From contig NZ_LFXJ01000011.1 of the NCBI RefSeq assembly GCF_001183605.1, forward strand, positions 15,607 to 79,606: a stretch of DNA of 64,000 nucleotides. The letters are read 5' to 3'. A program made the translations under genes and the position numbers. Below are positions 57,187-64,000 of this stretch, one piece after another. Every line of letters starts with the position of its first letter. Position 1 is the stretch's first letter. Source of the stretch: Lysinibacillus xylanilyticus (lineage in GTDB: Bacteria; Bacillota; Bacilli; Bacillales_A; Planococcaceae). Under the pieces are notes generated by a model that was given only the letters and a program-made list of their open reading frames with translations, ran no database searches and had not been told where the DNA came from.

Positions 57187-57226
57187 AAAAACGCTAGAGT
57201 CGAAGTCGATTTTAGCGTTTTTTTTG
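57187..57226. terminator. Terminator between convergent genes
   Basis: AACGCTA / TAGCGTT stem extended by TCG/CGA, with A-run on the left and TTTTTTTT on the right; works for both strands. Confidence 0.8.
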
Positions 57227-57255
57227 TGACTACGATTGCTCTTGATGGAAACTAA

Positions 57256-57852
57256 TCAAACATTCTCAACAGAAGGAGCGCACATAAATGTTACTGTTCG
57301 TTTATTACTATCGTAAAGACACCACTCTCGGTGATCAACAACCGACCCAACATTGATACCGTATTGTTTTTCTTGTAATGCGATTGGTTGGCCATAGTGA
57401 ATACGAATAGGTAATTTTTTATTACGATGATAAAGACCTGATTCATGACTATGTCCGAAGAAAAGAATTGATTTTTTAAATGGCGGAAATGTAGGTTGCC
57501 ACGTCACACTCCATTTAAATTGATGTCCATGAATAAGTGTTGCTCCATCAATCTCCATTGTTTCAGGTAGCTCTGTAAAACGTTCGATACCAGTTACACG
57601 TGTAATACGCTCTTCCTGATTGCCACGAATAGAGGGGAATGTTAGTAAGTTTTCAAAATCGTTTTCTACTATCGCAGCTTTTTGTAGCGGTATACCCGAC
57701 ATTGTTTGAGCCTTTTTCTTACTTACAGTGCATTCATATAAATCACCTAGTCCCAATACCTTTGCATCTTTCGCAGATTGATGAATATGGTCTAGAACTG
57801 CCTTAGTATCTTCTATACTAGAATGTAAATCTCCTAAAAGTGCGTACAGCAT
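57256..57852 (-). CDS. Metallophosphatase family protein
   Basis: A 198-residue calcineurin-like phosphoesterase. Motifs: LLGDLHSS (GDxH), LGLGDLYEC, RGNQEE where GNH is normally found (the His is replaced by Gln), IHGHQF and GHSHESG. The missing GNH histidine may lower activity on ordinary phosphodiesters. Similar proteins act on cyclic or short nucleotide substrates. ATG at 57852 with AAAGGCCTG upstream; two upstream ATGs would place the site inside the gene. Confidence 0.8.
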   Translation of the reverse strand: MLYALLGDLHSSIEDTKAVLDHIHQSAKDAKVLGLGDLYECTVSKKKAQTMSGIPLQKAAIVENDFENLLTFPSIRGNQEERITRVTGIERFTELPETMEIDGATLIHGHQFKWSVTWQPTFPPFKKSILFFGHSHESGLYHRNKKLPIRIHYGQPIALQEKQYGINVGSVVDHREWCLYDSNKRTVTFMCAPSVENV

Positions 57853-57871
57853 ATTAATCAGGCCTTTCATC

Positions 57872-58068
57872 AATTATGCCTCGGCATAATTACGTCCAAA
57901 ATCGGCTTTGTGTCTGCACAAAACCGATCCAGTGACATCCGCCGGAGGCTTTAACTTCTTTCAGCGGGTATCCAAACAGCTGTATCTGACGCTTCGCTTT
58001 CGCTACATAAAACATTTGTAGCTGACGCTTTGCTTTCGCTCATAAAAAAATTGCTGAAAGAAGTTAAT
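57872..58068. repeat. Family A repeat
   Basis: AATTATGCCTCGGCATAATT, GGCTTTAACTTCTTTCAGCG, then three tandem modules (CTGACGCTTCGCTTTCGCTA type), and TTGCTGAAAGAAGTTAA as the right end. Both inverted ends are clear. Confidence 0.75.
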
Positions 58069-58136
58069 CATTATATGAATATCATACACCTAACAGAAAT
58101 TGATAGAAAAGTAAAATGTATCAGTATATTTGGTTC

Positions 58137-58440
58137 ATCACCATAACGTCCAGTTGATTTTCGTTCCGACTGAGCGCTTTGTTGCTGACGCTTCGCTTTC
58201 GCGCAGATAAAACAATGTATCTGACGCTTTGCTTTCGCACAGATAAAACAGTGTTGCTGTCGCTTCGTTTTCGCACAGATAAAACAATGTAGCTGACGCT
58301 TCGCTTTAACACAGAAAACATCCGCTTCGCTGCAGGGTCTCTAATCTCCAAGGAGTAGCCCAGTCTCCATTCCAATCAACTTCTCCGCATGACATATGCT
58401 TTAACAAAATGTCTTCTCTAACTTTCGGTAATGAGCCTTA
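58137..58440. repeat. Family B repeat with four tandem modules
   Basis: Left end ATCACCATAACG, then GTTGATTTTCGTTCCGACT and GCGC. Four tandem modules of about 36 bases follow (TGACGCTTCGCTTTCGC plus CAGATAAAACAATG), then CATCCGCTTCGCTG and a right end with AGTCTCCATTCCAATCAACTT and GGTAATGAGCC. An 84-codon reverse frame here is a by-product. Nothing else is visible from 58069 to the next gene except AT-rich DNA. Confidence 0.75.
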
Positions 58441-58568
58441 AATTTTCTATATAGATAAATTGCTATCTTTTTCATAGATTGATAAAATGTAATTGTAATT
58501 TTCTGAATTTTCTCATTGTAATTTCGCGTGGTATGAGGGTAATGAATATTAAAAATTTGGGGGCAATG

Positions 58569-60065
58569 ATGACGATGTTAATGACAGACATTCTACAAAA
58601 CTATGCTATGCAGCAACCAGATGGGATCGCAACGGTTTACGATGGGACAAAGCTATCCTATAGCGAATTTTATAAAAGTGCAGAAATGTTCGCAGCATAC
58701 TTACAAGAGCAAGGTTATGAAAAAAATGATGTAATTGCATTATATACGCTCAATTCTGATTTATTTTTAATCGCTTATTTCGGTGTTCAGCTAGCGGGCT
58801 ATGTTGTCATGCCTATTAATACAAAATTAGCAGCTCCAGAGGTCGAATTCATTTTTAATCATTCAGAAGCTAAAGGACTTATTTATGATGAAAGGTTAGA
58901 GGATGTACTCGCAACTATTGCATATCCGTTTCAACATATTGTAGGGCTCCAAGAAATGAAAGGCGTTATCAAAAACTATCCAGGTCAAAGAAAAGCTGCC
59001 AAATTGGAACCTCATGATACGGCTGTTGTTATGTATACTTCTGGTACGACGGGAAAACCAAAAGGAGTAATGTTGACTTATCAAAATGTTGTATCAGCTG
59101 CAGATATATGGTCGTCATCAATGGATATGACCAATAAGGATAGAATGTTTGTTTGTACGCCTTTATTTCATTGTGCAGGTCTTCATGTATTTGCGATGCC
59201 GATGTTTTATAAAGGCGGTACGATGGTTATAGAAGAGGCTTTTTCTTCGACAAATACATTAGAACAGCTTGCCGCTACAGATGCGACAATTTTCTTTGGA
59301 GTTCCGTCAATGTATACAATTATTTTAAACACACCTAACTTTAAGGAACATACATTTAAAAATTTACGTTTATTATGTTACGGAGCGGCACCGATGCCTT
59401 ATGAGCTTGTTAAGCAAGTTAAAGAGGCATTCCCTAATGTGAAAGTACAAAACCTGTATGGACAAACTGAAAATTCCCCTGCGGCCACTTCTCTTTTAGA
59501 TGCGGATGCATTGACGAAGATTGGATCAGTAGGAAAACCATTAGCACAAACTGAAGTCCGTGTTGTTGATAGCTTTGGTGAAACTGTGCCAGCAGGTGAG
59601 GTAGGAGAAATTTGTGTCAAAGGACCACAAGTCATGAAAGGTTATTTACGTAATCCTGAAGAAACAGCTAGAGCAGTTAAAGATGGTTGGCTCTATTCAG
59701 GAGATTTAGGGCGTTTTGATGAGGAAGGCTATCTCTATATTGTAGATCGTAAAAAGGATATGATTATTCGAGGTGGCGAAAATATTTATCCTATCGAGAT
59801 CGAAGAGGTTTTATATCAACTGCCAGAAATTTTGGAGGCAGCCGTTGTAGGTTTACCACATGAAGTATATGGCGAAGTCCCGAAAGCTTTTGTCGTATTG
59901 AAGGAAGGGAAGCCTTCCGATGATGAGGCGATTTTGGCTTATTGTCGGACTCAGCTAGCAAAATATAAAGTGCCACATGAAATTGAATTTTTAACTGAAT
60001 TGCCACGAAATGCTTCCGGTAAAGTTTTGAAGCATACATTACGACCAAGAGTAAGTACGCCATAA
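58569..60065 (+). CDS. Long-chain/medium-chain acyl-CoA ligase (AMP-forming)
   Basis: A 498-residue ANL superfamily enzyme that adenylates a carboxylic acid and forms its CoA thioester. The P-loop YTSGTTGKPKGVM lies near residue 155, then YGQTENSP, YSGDLGRFDEEGYLYIVDR and the C-terminal lysine region with RNASGKVLKH. Several in-frame ATGs between 58566 and 58581 are possible; GGGGGC at 58559-58564 favours 58566-58569. Natural substrate unknown. It is monocistronic. Confidence 0.87.
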   Translation: MTMLMTDILQNYAMQQPDGIATVYDGTKLSYSEFYKSAEMFAAYLQEQGYEKNDVIALYTLNSDLFLIAYFGVQLAGYVVMPINTKLAAPEVEFIFNHSEAKGLIYDERLEDVLATIAYPFQHIVGLQEMKGVIKNYPGQRKAAKLEPHDTAVVMYTSGTTGKPKGVMLTYQNVVSAADIWSSSMDMTNKDRMFVCTPLFHCAGLHVFAMPMFYKGGTMVIEEAFSSTNTLEQLAATDATIFFGVPSMYTIILNTPNFKEHTFKNLRLLCYGAAPMPYELVKQVKEAFPNVKVQNLYGQTENSPAATSLLDADALTKIGSVGKPLAQTEVRVVDSFGETVPAGEVGEICVKGPQVMKGYLRNPEETARAVKDGWLYSGDLGRFDEEGYLYIVDRKKDMIIRGGENIYPIEIEEVLYQLPEILEAAVVGLPHEVYGEVPKAFVVLKEGKPSDDEAILAYCRTQLAKYKVPHEIEFLTELPRNASGKVLKHTLRPRVSTP

Positions 60066-60152
60066 ACTAAAACGTGTAAAACAGTTTGGTGAAATTTAGA
60101 AGTAGCGAATCTAGTAATACCTTGATCAAACGTACGCTGAATTTAGAGATGT

Positions 60153-60188
60153 TAATGTGTCATATATAAGGGTATATATGACACATTA
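60153..60188. other. Perfect 16-bp inverted repeat after the acyl-CoA ligase
   Basis: TAATGTGTCATATATA, AGGG, TATATATGACACATTA. No long T-run follows. It may be an operator for a regulator or an atypical terminator. Confidence 0.6.
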
Positions 60189-60215
60189 GGTTTCTGCATA
60201 ATTGTGTCCTAGGCT

Positions 60216-60260
60216 TTAACTTCTTTCAGCGGATGTTTGGACAACCGCGAAAGAAGTTAA
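60216..60260. repeat. Minimal family A repeat (45 bp, both ends, no modules)
   Basis: TTAACTTCTTTCAGC at 60216-60230 and GCGAAAGAAGTTAA at 60247-60260 with only GGATGTTTGGACAACC between. This is the shortest copy and shows that the inverted ends occur without the modules. Confidence 0.8.
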
Positions 60261-60360
60261 AATAGGAACGTCTATGAAATTAGCGTATAATAGAGTCTGC
60301 GACAAATTGATAATAGAATTGAAGTTATTGTCTTCAAACAAGATAGGAGCGGAATTTGTC

Positions 60361-61347
60361 TTGTGGACGTGGAATAAACGCCTTTTACTAATAGGTATTA
60401 TGATAATTATGCTACTTTCGAGTTGCAATCAGATTTCGCAGCAGGAAATGCAAAACAAAGAATTAACTGTGTTAACAGTAGAGTTTAATAGTGGTGCACC
60501 CATACCTAACCTTTATATAACTGCCACAGATGTAGAGTCAGGTGAGGTAGTGGAGGATGCAGTTGGCTCAGAAGAGGGCGAAGCAACATTTTCAAAACTT
60601 CAAGAGGGACGGAAATATGCTATAGCTGCAACTACGCTTGAAAATAGTACGGAGAACGATGGCTATACGACAATCGAAAATTTTACATATGATTCGACAA
60701 AGCCGTATTATCGATTGGAGACATATTTTTCAAGGGACAAGCAAGAGCTGGGGGTCCCAGCTGTTATGCAAAATCCTGAACTACCACATGGTTGTGAAAT
60801 AACATCATTAACGGCTGTATTAAATTATTATGGGTTAGATGTTACGAAGCTGGAAATGGCTGATAACTATTTACCGAAGCAAAAGATTAGTACTGTAGAC
60901 GGACAACGATTTGGTCCAAATCCAGCACAGGCTTTTGCTGGTAATCCTCGTGACAAAGCAAGCGGTATGTATGTCTTTGCAGCTCCGATTGTCAAAGCAG
61001 CAGAGGCAGTAATAACAGATAAACAGGCAGACTTACGAGTGACTAATAAGAGTGGTGCCTCGCAGGACGAGATTCTACAACTTGTTCGGGAGGGAGTTCC
61101 TGTTGTGACATGGGTTACATTGGATTTATCAACACCAAAAGATAATTCAGAAAAGGGCTGGATCTATGAAGGTGAAACAGTACCACATAAAGCGTACATG
61201 AACTTGCATGCTGTTGTTTTAACTGGGCATCTAGGCGATAAAGTAGTTGTCATGGACCCATTAAAAGGCTTTGTCACTTATAATGTGGATCAGTTTTTTA
61301 AAAGCTATAGAGAGTTAGGTAAACAAGCTGTAGCCATTCATAAATGA
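60361..61347 (+). CDS. C39-like peptidase family lipoprotein
   Basis: A 328-residue lipoprotein. Basic start WNKRLLLIG, hydrophobic core and lipobox LLSSC near residue 20. After a beta-rich region (about 30-120) comes a papain-like C39_2 domain: PELPHGCEITSLTAVLNYYG carries the Cys, and MNLHAVVLTGHLGDKVVVMDPLKG carries the His and Asp. TTG 60361 is chosen, with TAGGAG about 11 bases before it; the frame also extends to 60274 without a ribosome site. It probably cleaves a surface peptide or wall component. Confidence 0.78.
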   Translation: MWTWNKRLLLIGIMIIMLLSSCNQISQQEMQNKELTVLTVEFNSGAPIPNLYITATDVESGEVVEDAVGSEEGEATFSKLQEGRKYAIAATTLENSTENDGYTTIENFTYDSTKPYYRLETYFSRDKQELGVPAVMQNPELPHGCEITSLTAVLNYYGLDVTKLEMADNYLPKQKISTVDGQRFGPNPAQAFAGNPRDKASGMYVFAAPIVKAAEAVITDKQADLRVTNKSGASQDEILQLVREGVPVVTWVTLDLSTPKDNSEKGWIYEGETVPHKAYMNLHAVVLTGHLGDKVVVMDPLKGFVTYNVDQFFKSYRELGKQAVAIHK

Positions 61348-61401
61348 TTCAAAGAAGAGTTATAAGGAGTACAAGGAAAGTATGTTACACTTGTAAAAAA
61401 G

Positions 61402-61724
61402 GCTCGTCACTGAATATTAAGGATGACATTCTTAAAACGAATGCCATGTATATAAGTTGATTGGAGTGGAGGCTGGGTGACTCCTTGGGGATTAGCGGTA
61501 GAGGAACAAAGGCTAAAACCATCACGTCCTGTGATAACGCCTTCGTGACCAACATCGGTGCTGCTGACGCTGCGTTAGCACTACGCTTTCGCGCAAAAAA
61601 CATCTGTTGGCCCGAGACCCTGGAGCGAAGCGTCAGCTACAAATGTTTTATCTGTGCGAAAGCGAAGCGACAGCAACAAAGCGCCCAGTCGGAACGGAAA
61701 TCAACCCCTCGTTATGGTGATAGG
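61402..61724. repeat. Large family B repeat
   Basis: Left end CTCGTCACTGAATATTAAGG, right end CAGTCGGAACGGAAATCAA and TTATGGTGAT (61712-61721). It contains modules in both orientations, CTGACGCTGCG and GTGCGAAAGCGAAGCG, plus CATCACGTCCTGTGATAACG. Short frames on both strands here are by-products. Confidence 0.75.
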
Positions 61725-61755
61725 TCTAAAAAAAAGCTAAAGTGAGTTGAGTAGA

Positions 61756-62985
61756 ATGGCCATTGAGCACGCTTTTTTACCGGTTTTATTAGGAGATGAA
61801 ATGAATGCTTACGGCATGGCAAGAGCATTTTACGAGTCCTATGGCGTTAAACCACTTGCATTAAATCATACGAATATGGAGAAAATACAGCAGAGTGATT
61901 TATTAATATTTCGTGAAGTTCCAAGACTCCATATTGAAGAACGTTTTGTCGTTTCGTTAAAGGCAATTGCAGAGGAATTTGCAGGTAAAAAATTGCTTTT
62001 ATTAGCCTGCGATGAATTTTACGTGAAAAAAATTGTGCAACATAAAGAGGAGCTAGCAGAGTATTTTGCAATTCCTTATGTGGATGCAAACCTTGCTAAC
62101 GAGCTATTAACACGTGAGAGCATGTATGAACTTTGTGCGAAATTCGGTTTTCTTTATCCGGCAATGCATGTTTGCACCGTAAATGATTACGAGGAATTTG
62201 ACATCCCTTTTGAATACCCAGTTGTCATTAAACCTTTGAATATGACAAAGTATGCTACATGTATTTTTCCAGGCAAGAAAAAAGTGTATATTGCAAAAGA
62301 TAACGACGAAAAGGATGCTATTTTCCATGCCATTTATAAGGAATCGGCATACCGAGACGACCTAATGGTACAGCAATATATTCCTGGCGAAGATGCTCAT
62401 ATGTGTGTCGTAAATGCTTATGTTGGTCAAGATAGTAAGGTAAAACTGCTTTCTGTAGGTAATCCAATTTTAGAGGAGCATTCTCCAGAGGGTATTGGTC
62501 GCTATGTAGCCATCATGACAGCATACGATAAAGACTTAATGGATCGCGTGAAATTGTTTCTTGAAGAAACACGATTCCAGGGCTTTGCCACGTTTGATAT
62601 GAAGTATGATGAACGTGATGGTCAATATAAGTTATTAAGTATTGAATTACATAATGAACTTTCAAATTATTATGTGACAGCAAGTGGCTATAATTTAATG
62701 CAATATGTTGCGGATGATTTTATCCGTGGAAGCAAGCAACAGCTAACATATGTTCAGAACAAGCATCTTTGGACAATTGTGCCAAATGGTGTCCTCTTTA
62801 AATATGTACAAAATGAACAACTTGTGATTGAAGCGAAAAGTCTTATTCGCCAAGGAATGGCTACGGATTCCATCTTTAATTATAAGGATATGAATGCGAA
62901 GCGTTGGTTGAATATAACGCTAGATAATTTAAGCTTTTATCGCCAATATAAGAAATATTTTAACAACAAAGGTCTGTCAAACTAA
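61756..62985 (+). CDS. ATP-grasp protein, probable D-aspartate ligase
   Basis: A 409-residue ATP-grasp carboxylate-amine ligase. The central part (YPVVIKPLNMTKYATC, VQQYIPGEDAHMCVVNAYVG) and FATFDMKYDERDG are the nucleotide-grasping folds. It overlaps an aspartate racemase gene by one base. In Enterococcus faecium a related enzyme (Aslfm) adds D-Asp to the lysine side chain of the peptidoglycan precursor, and D-Asp crossbridges (A4alpha, L-Lys-D-Asp) are known for Lysinibacillus. ATG 61756 is chosen; TTG 61747 is an alternative. The repeat copy ends just before it. Confidence 0.78.
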   Translation: MAIEHAFLPVLLGDEMNAYGMARAFYESYGVKPLALNHTNMEKIQQSDLLIFREVPRLHIEERFVVSLKAIAEEFAGKKLLLLACDEFYVKKIVQHKEELAEYFAIPYVDANLANELLTRESMYELCAKFGFLYPAMHVCTVNDYEEFDIPFEYPVVIKPLNMTKYATCIFPGKKKVYIAKDNDEKDAIFHAIYKESAYRDDLMVQQYIPGEDAHMCVVNAYVGQDSKVKLLSVGNPILEEHSPEGIGRYVAIMTAYDKDLMDRVKLFLEETRFQGFATFDMKYDERDGQYKLLSIELHNELSNYYVTASGYNLMQYVADDFIRGSKQQLTYVQNKHLWTIVPNGVLFKYVQNEQLVIEAKSLIRQGMATDSIFNYKDMNAKRWLNITLDNLSFYRQYKKYFNNKGLSN

Positions 62986-63686
62986 TGAAAAAACAAACTT
63001 TAGGTATAATTGGTGGCGTTGGTCCACTTGCAACGATGTTTATCGGTGAAATGATTGTAAGACGTACGAAGGCAACGAAGGATCAGGAGCATTTACATAC
63101 AATCATTGATAATGATACGAATATCCCTGATCGTACTGCCTTTATTTTAGATAGTACAAAGGAAAATCCTGTACCAGTGATAGTCGCAGATGCTAAAAAG
63201 CTTGCTTCTGTTGGAGCAAATATGATTGCTATTCCATGTAATACGGCACATACCTTTTATGATGAGATTGTTGAAGGTTCGCCAGTTCCTGTTTTACATA
63301 TGATCAGGGAAACAGCGAAGCGTGCCTCTGACTTAGGGGCAAAGCGTGTAGGGATTTTAGCGACAACGGGTACATTAACCTCACGCATGTATCAAGATGC
63401 GTTAGAGGAATTTGGTATCACGCCAGTTGTTCCAGACGATGTCATGAAAGAAAAAGTCATGTCTATTATTTACGATTATGTAAAGGCTGGGAAAGATGTC
63501 TCTCATGAGGATTGGCAGCCGATAGAAGAGGCAATGCTTGCACTTAATTGTGATCGTATCGTGCTAGGATGTACAGAATTATCAATCGTCAATCGCGATC
63601 TAAAATTATGTGACAAATATATTGACTCATTAATCGTGTTAGCAGAACGTGCTATATTAGCATGTGGCTATGAAATAGTAGATTAA
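62985..63686 (+). CDS. Aspartate/glutamate racemase family protein
   Basis: A 233-residue cofactor-independent racemase. Both catalytic cysteines are visible: IAIPCNTAHTF near residue 84 and VLGCTELS near residue 195, and the start is LGIIGGVGPLAT. It converts L-Asp to D-Asp. Its ATG uses the last base of the preceding stop codon, so the two are translationally coupled; the ligase presumably consumes the D-Asp made here. No terminator is obvious directly after the stop. Confidence 0.9.
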   Translation: MKKQTLGIIGGVGPLATMFIGEMIVRRTKATKDQEHLHTIIDNDTNIPDRTAFILDSTKENPVPVIVADAKKLASVGANMIAIPCNTAHTFYDEIVEGSPVPVLHMIRETAKRASDLGAKRVGILATTGTLTSRMYQDALEEFGITPVVPDDVMKEKVMSIIYDYVKAGKDVSHEDWQPIEEAMLALNCDRIVLGCTELSIVNRDLKLCDKYIDSLIVLAERAILACGYEIVD

Positions 63687-63955
63687 CAATTGAATGAACG
63701 AAATAAAAATCTGTTCGCTTTTCACAGGTAAATTGTAAACCTTCAAAAGAAGCTCAAGTGTCTATAAGGGCTTAAGGGTTGACCAATCCCGTGATGAGAT
63801 GTGCAGATTTTTTTATCTGCATACTCAAAACTCGTTAGGGGAGATTAAGAAAGCGCCATTTTTGAAACGATTATACAAAGGTTTACGTACATATGAAGTA
63901 GGAAAATGATTAGTGTGTTAAACTAGTGTCAAGCAGATAGAAGGTGGGAAATTAC
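63687..63955. other. Intergenic leader of the last gene, nothing firmly recognised
   Basis: Contains a small hairpin TGCAGA / TCTGCA around a T-run (63812-63831) and a possibly structured stretch GGCTTAAGGGTTGACCAATC. No known riboswitch class was recognised. Confidence 0.35.
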
Positions 63956-64000
63956 ATGTCAGTAATAAATTTATTAAATGAAGACTTACAAGCAAAATGG
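63956..64000 (+). CDS. Start of an unidentified gene (3' end outside window)
   Basis: ATG 63956 after GAAGGTGGGA begins MSVINLLNEDLQAKW and runs off the window. Fifteen residues are too few to name the protein. Confidence 0.5.
   Translation, partial: MSVINLLNEDLQAKW

Noticed and set aside
58121..58375. 84-codon reverse frame with SVRKRS-like repeats
   Set aside because: It is the product of the family B modules; similar frames appear in every module array.
63750..63835. Riboswitch before the last gene
   Set aside because: The stretch looks foldable, but I could not match any known class and the hairpin lacks a terminator T-run.

Overview
Organism: the window looks like a chromosomal segment of a spore-forming, low-GC Bacillales, most probably Lysinibacillus or a close relative. 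Three things suggest this: the gene order yerA-yerB-yerC-pcrB-pcrA-ligA-camS-gatCAB-dgkB-rlmCD resembles Bacillus subtilis; there are sporulation and spore genes (alpha/beta-type SASP, a gamma-type SASP-like protein, prkA-yhbH-spoVR); and there is a D-aspartate ligase-like/aspartate racemase pair, which fits the L-Lys-D-Asp peptidoglycan known for Lysinibacillus. The genus is inferred from gene content; no database was searched. Layout: 1-20.4 kb is conserved housekeeping: a purine deaminase relative, a lipoprotein, PcrB lipid synthase, PcrA helicase, NAD-dependent ligase, the CamS lipoprotein, the GatCAB amidotransferase, diacylglycerol kinase and the RlmCD rRNA methylase. A cytochrome bd operon with its tiny CydS subunit lies within this stretch. 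20.7-24.5 kb holds an Rrf2 regulator, two luciferase-like monooxygenases, a YnzC-type protein and Hsp33. 24.5-26.9 kb has a tRNA-dihydrouridine synthase flanked by two related noncoding elements, each followed by a terminator. 26.9-32.1 kb is a response regulator, histidine kinase, ABC ATPase and permease module. 32.4-34 kb is an MFS transporter behind what reads as a complete PyrR-type attenuator. 34.3-43 kb mixes a SASP, small proteins, two chemoreceptors, a copper-amine-oxidase-like domain protein and an M23 peptidase. 43.4-48.3 kb is the prkA-yhbH-spoVR stationary-phase/sporulation cluster. 48.5-64 kb is a looser set: radical SAM enzyme, XRE regulator with an orphan HsdS-like half subunit, RNase J, L,D-transpeptidase, several small spore-like or Cys-rich proteins, a phosphoesterase, an acyl-CoA ligase, a C39-like peptidase lipoprotein, and the D-Asp ligase/racemase pair. 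Repeats: the intergenic spaces carry at least two families of short interspersed repeats, neither with a coding gene. One is bounded by TTAACTTCTTTCAGC inverted ends; the other by ATCACCATAA/TTATGGTGAT ends. Both enclose tandem modules around GCGAAAGCGAAGCG. Two separate tandem arrays also occur, one with a 42-bp period before rlmCD and one with an exact 21-bp period at about 54.5 kb. The most interesting signals are the PyrR-like attenuator on a non-pyr-operon transporter, the twin RNA-like elements around the dus gene, the repeat families, and the apparent AUC start of prkA. No tRNA, rRNA, CRISPR, prophage or transposase gene was seen.
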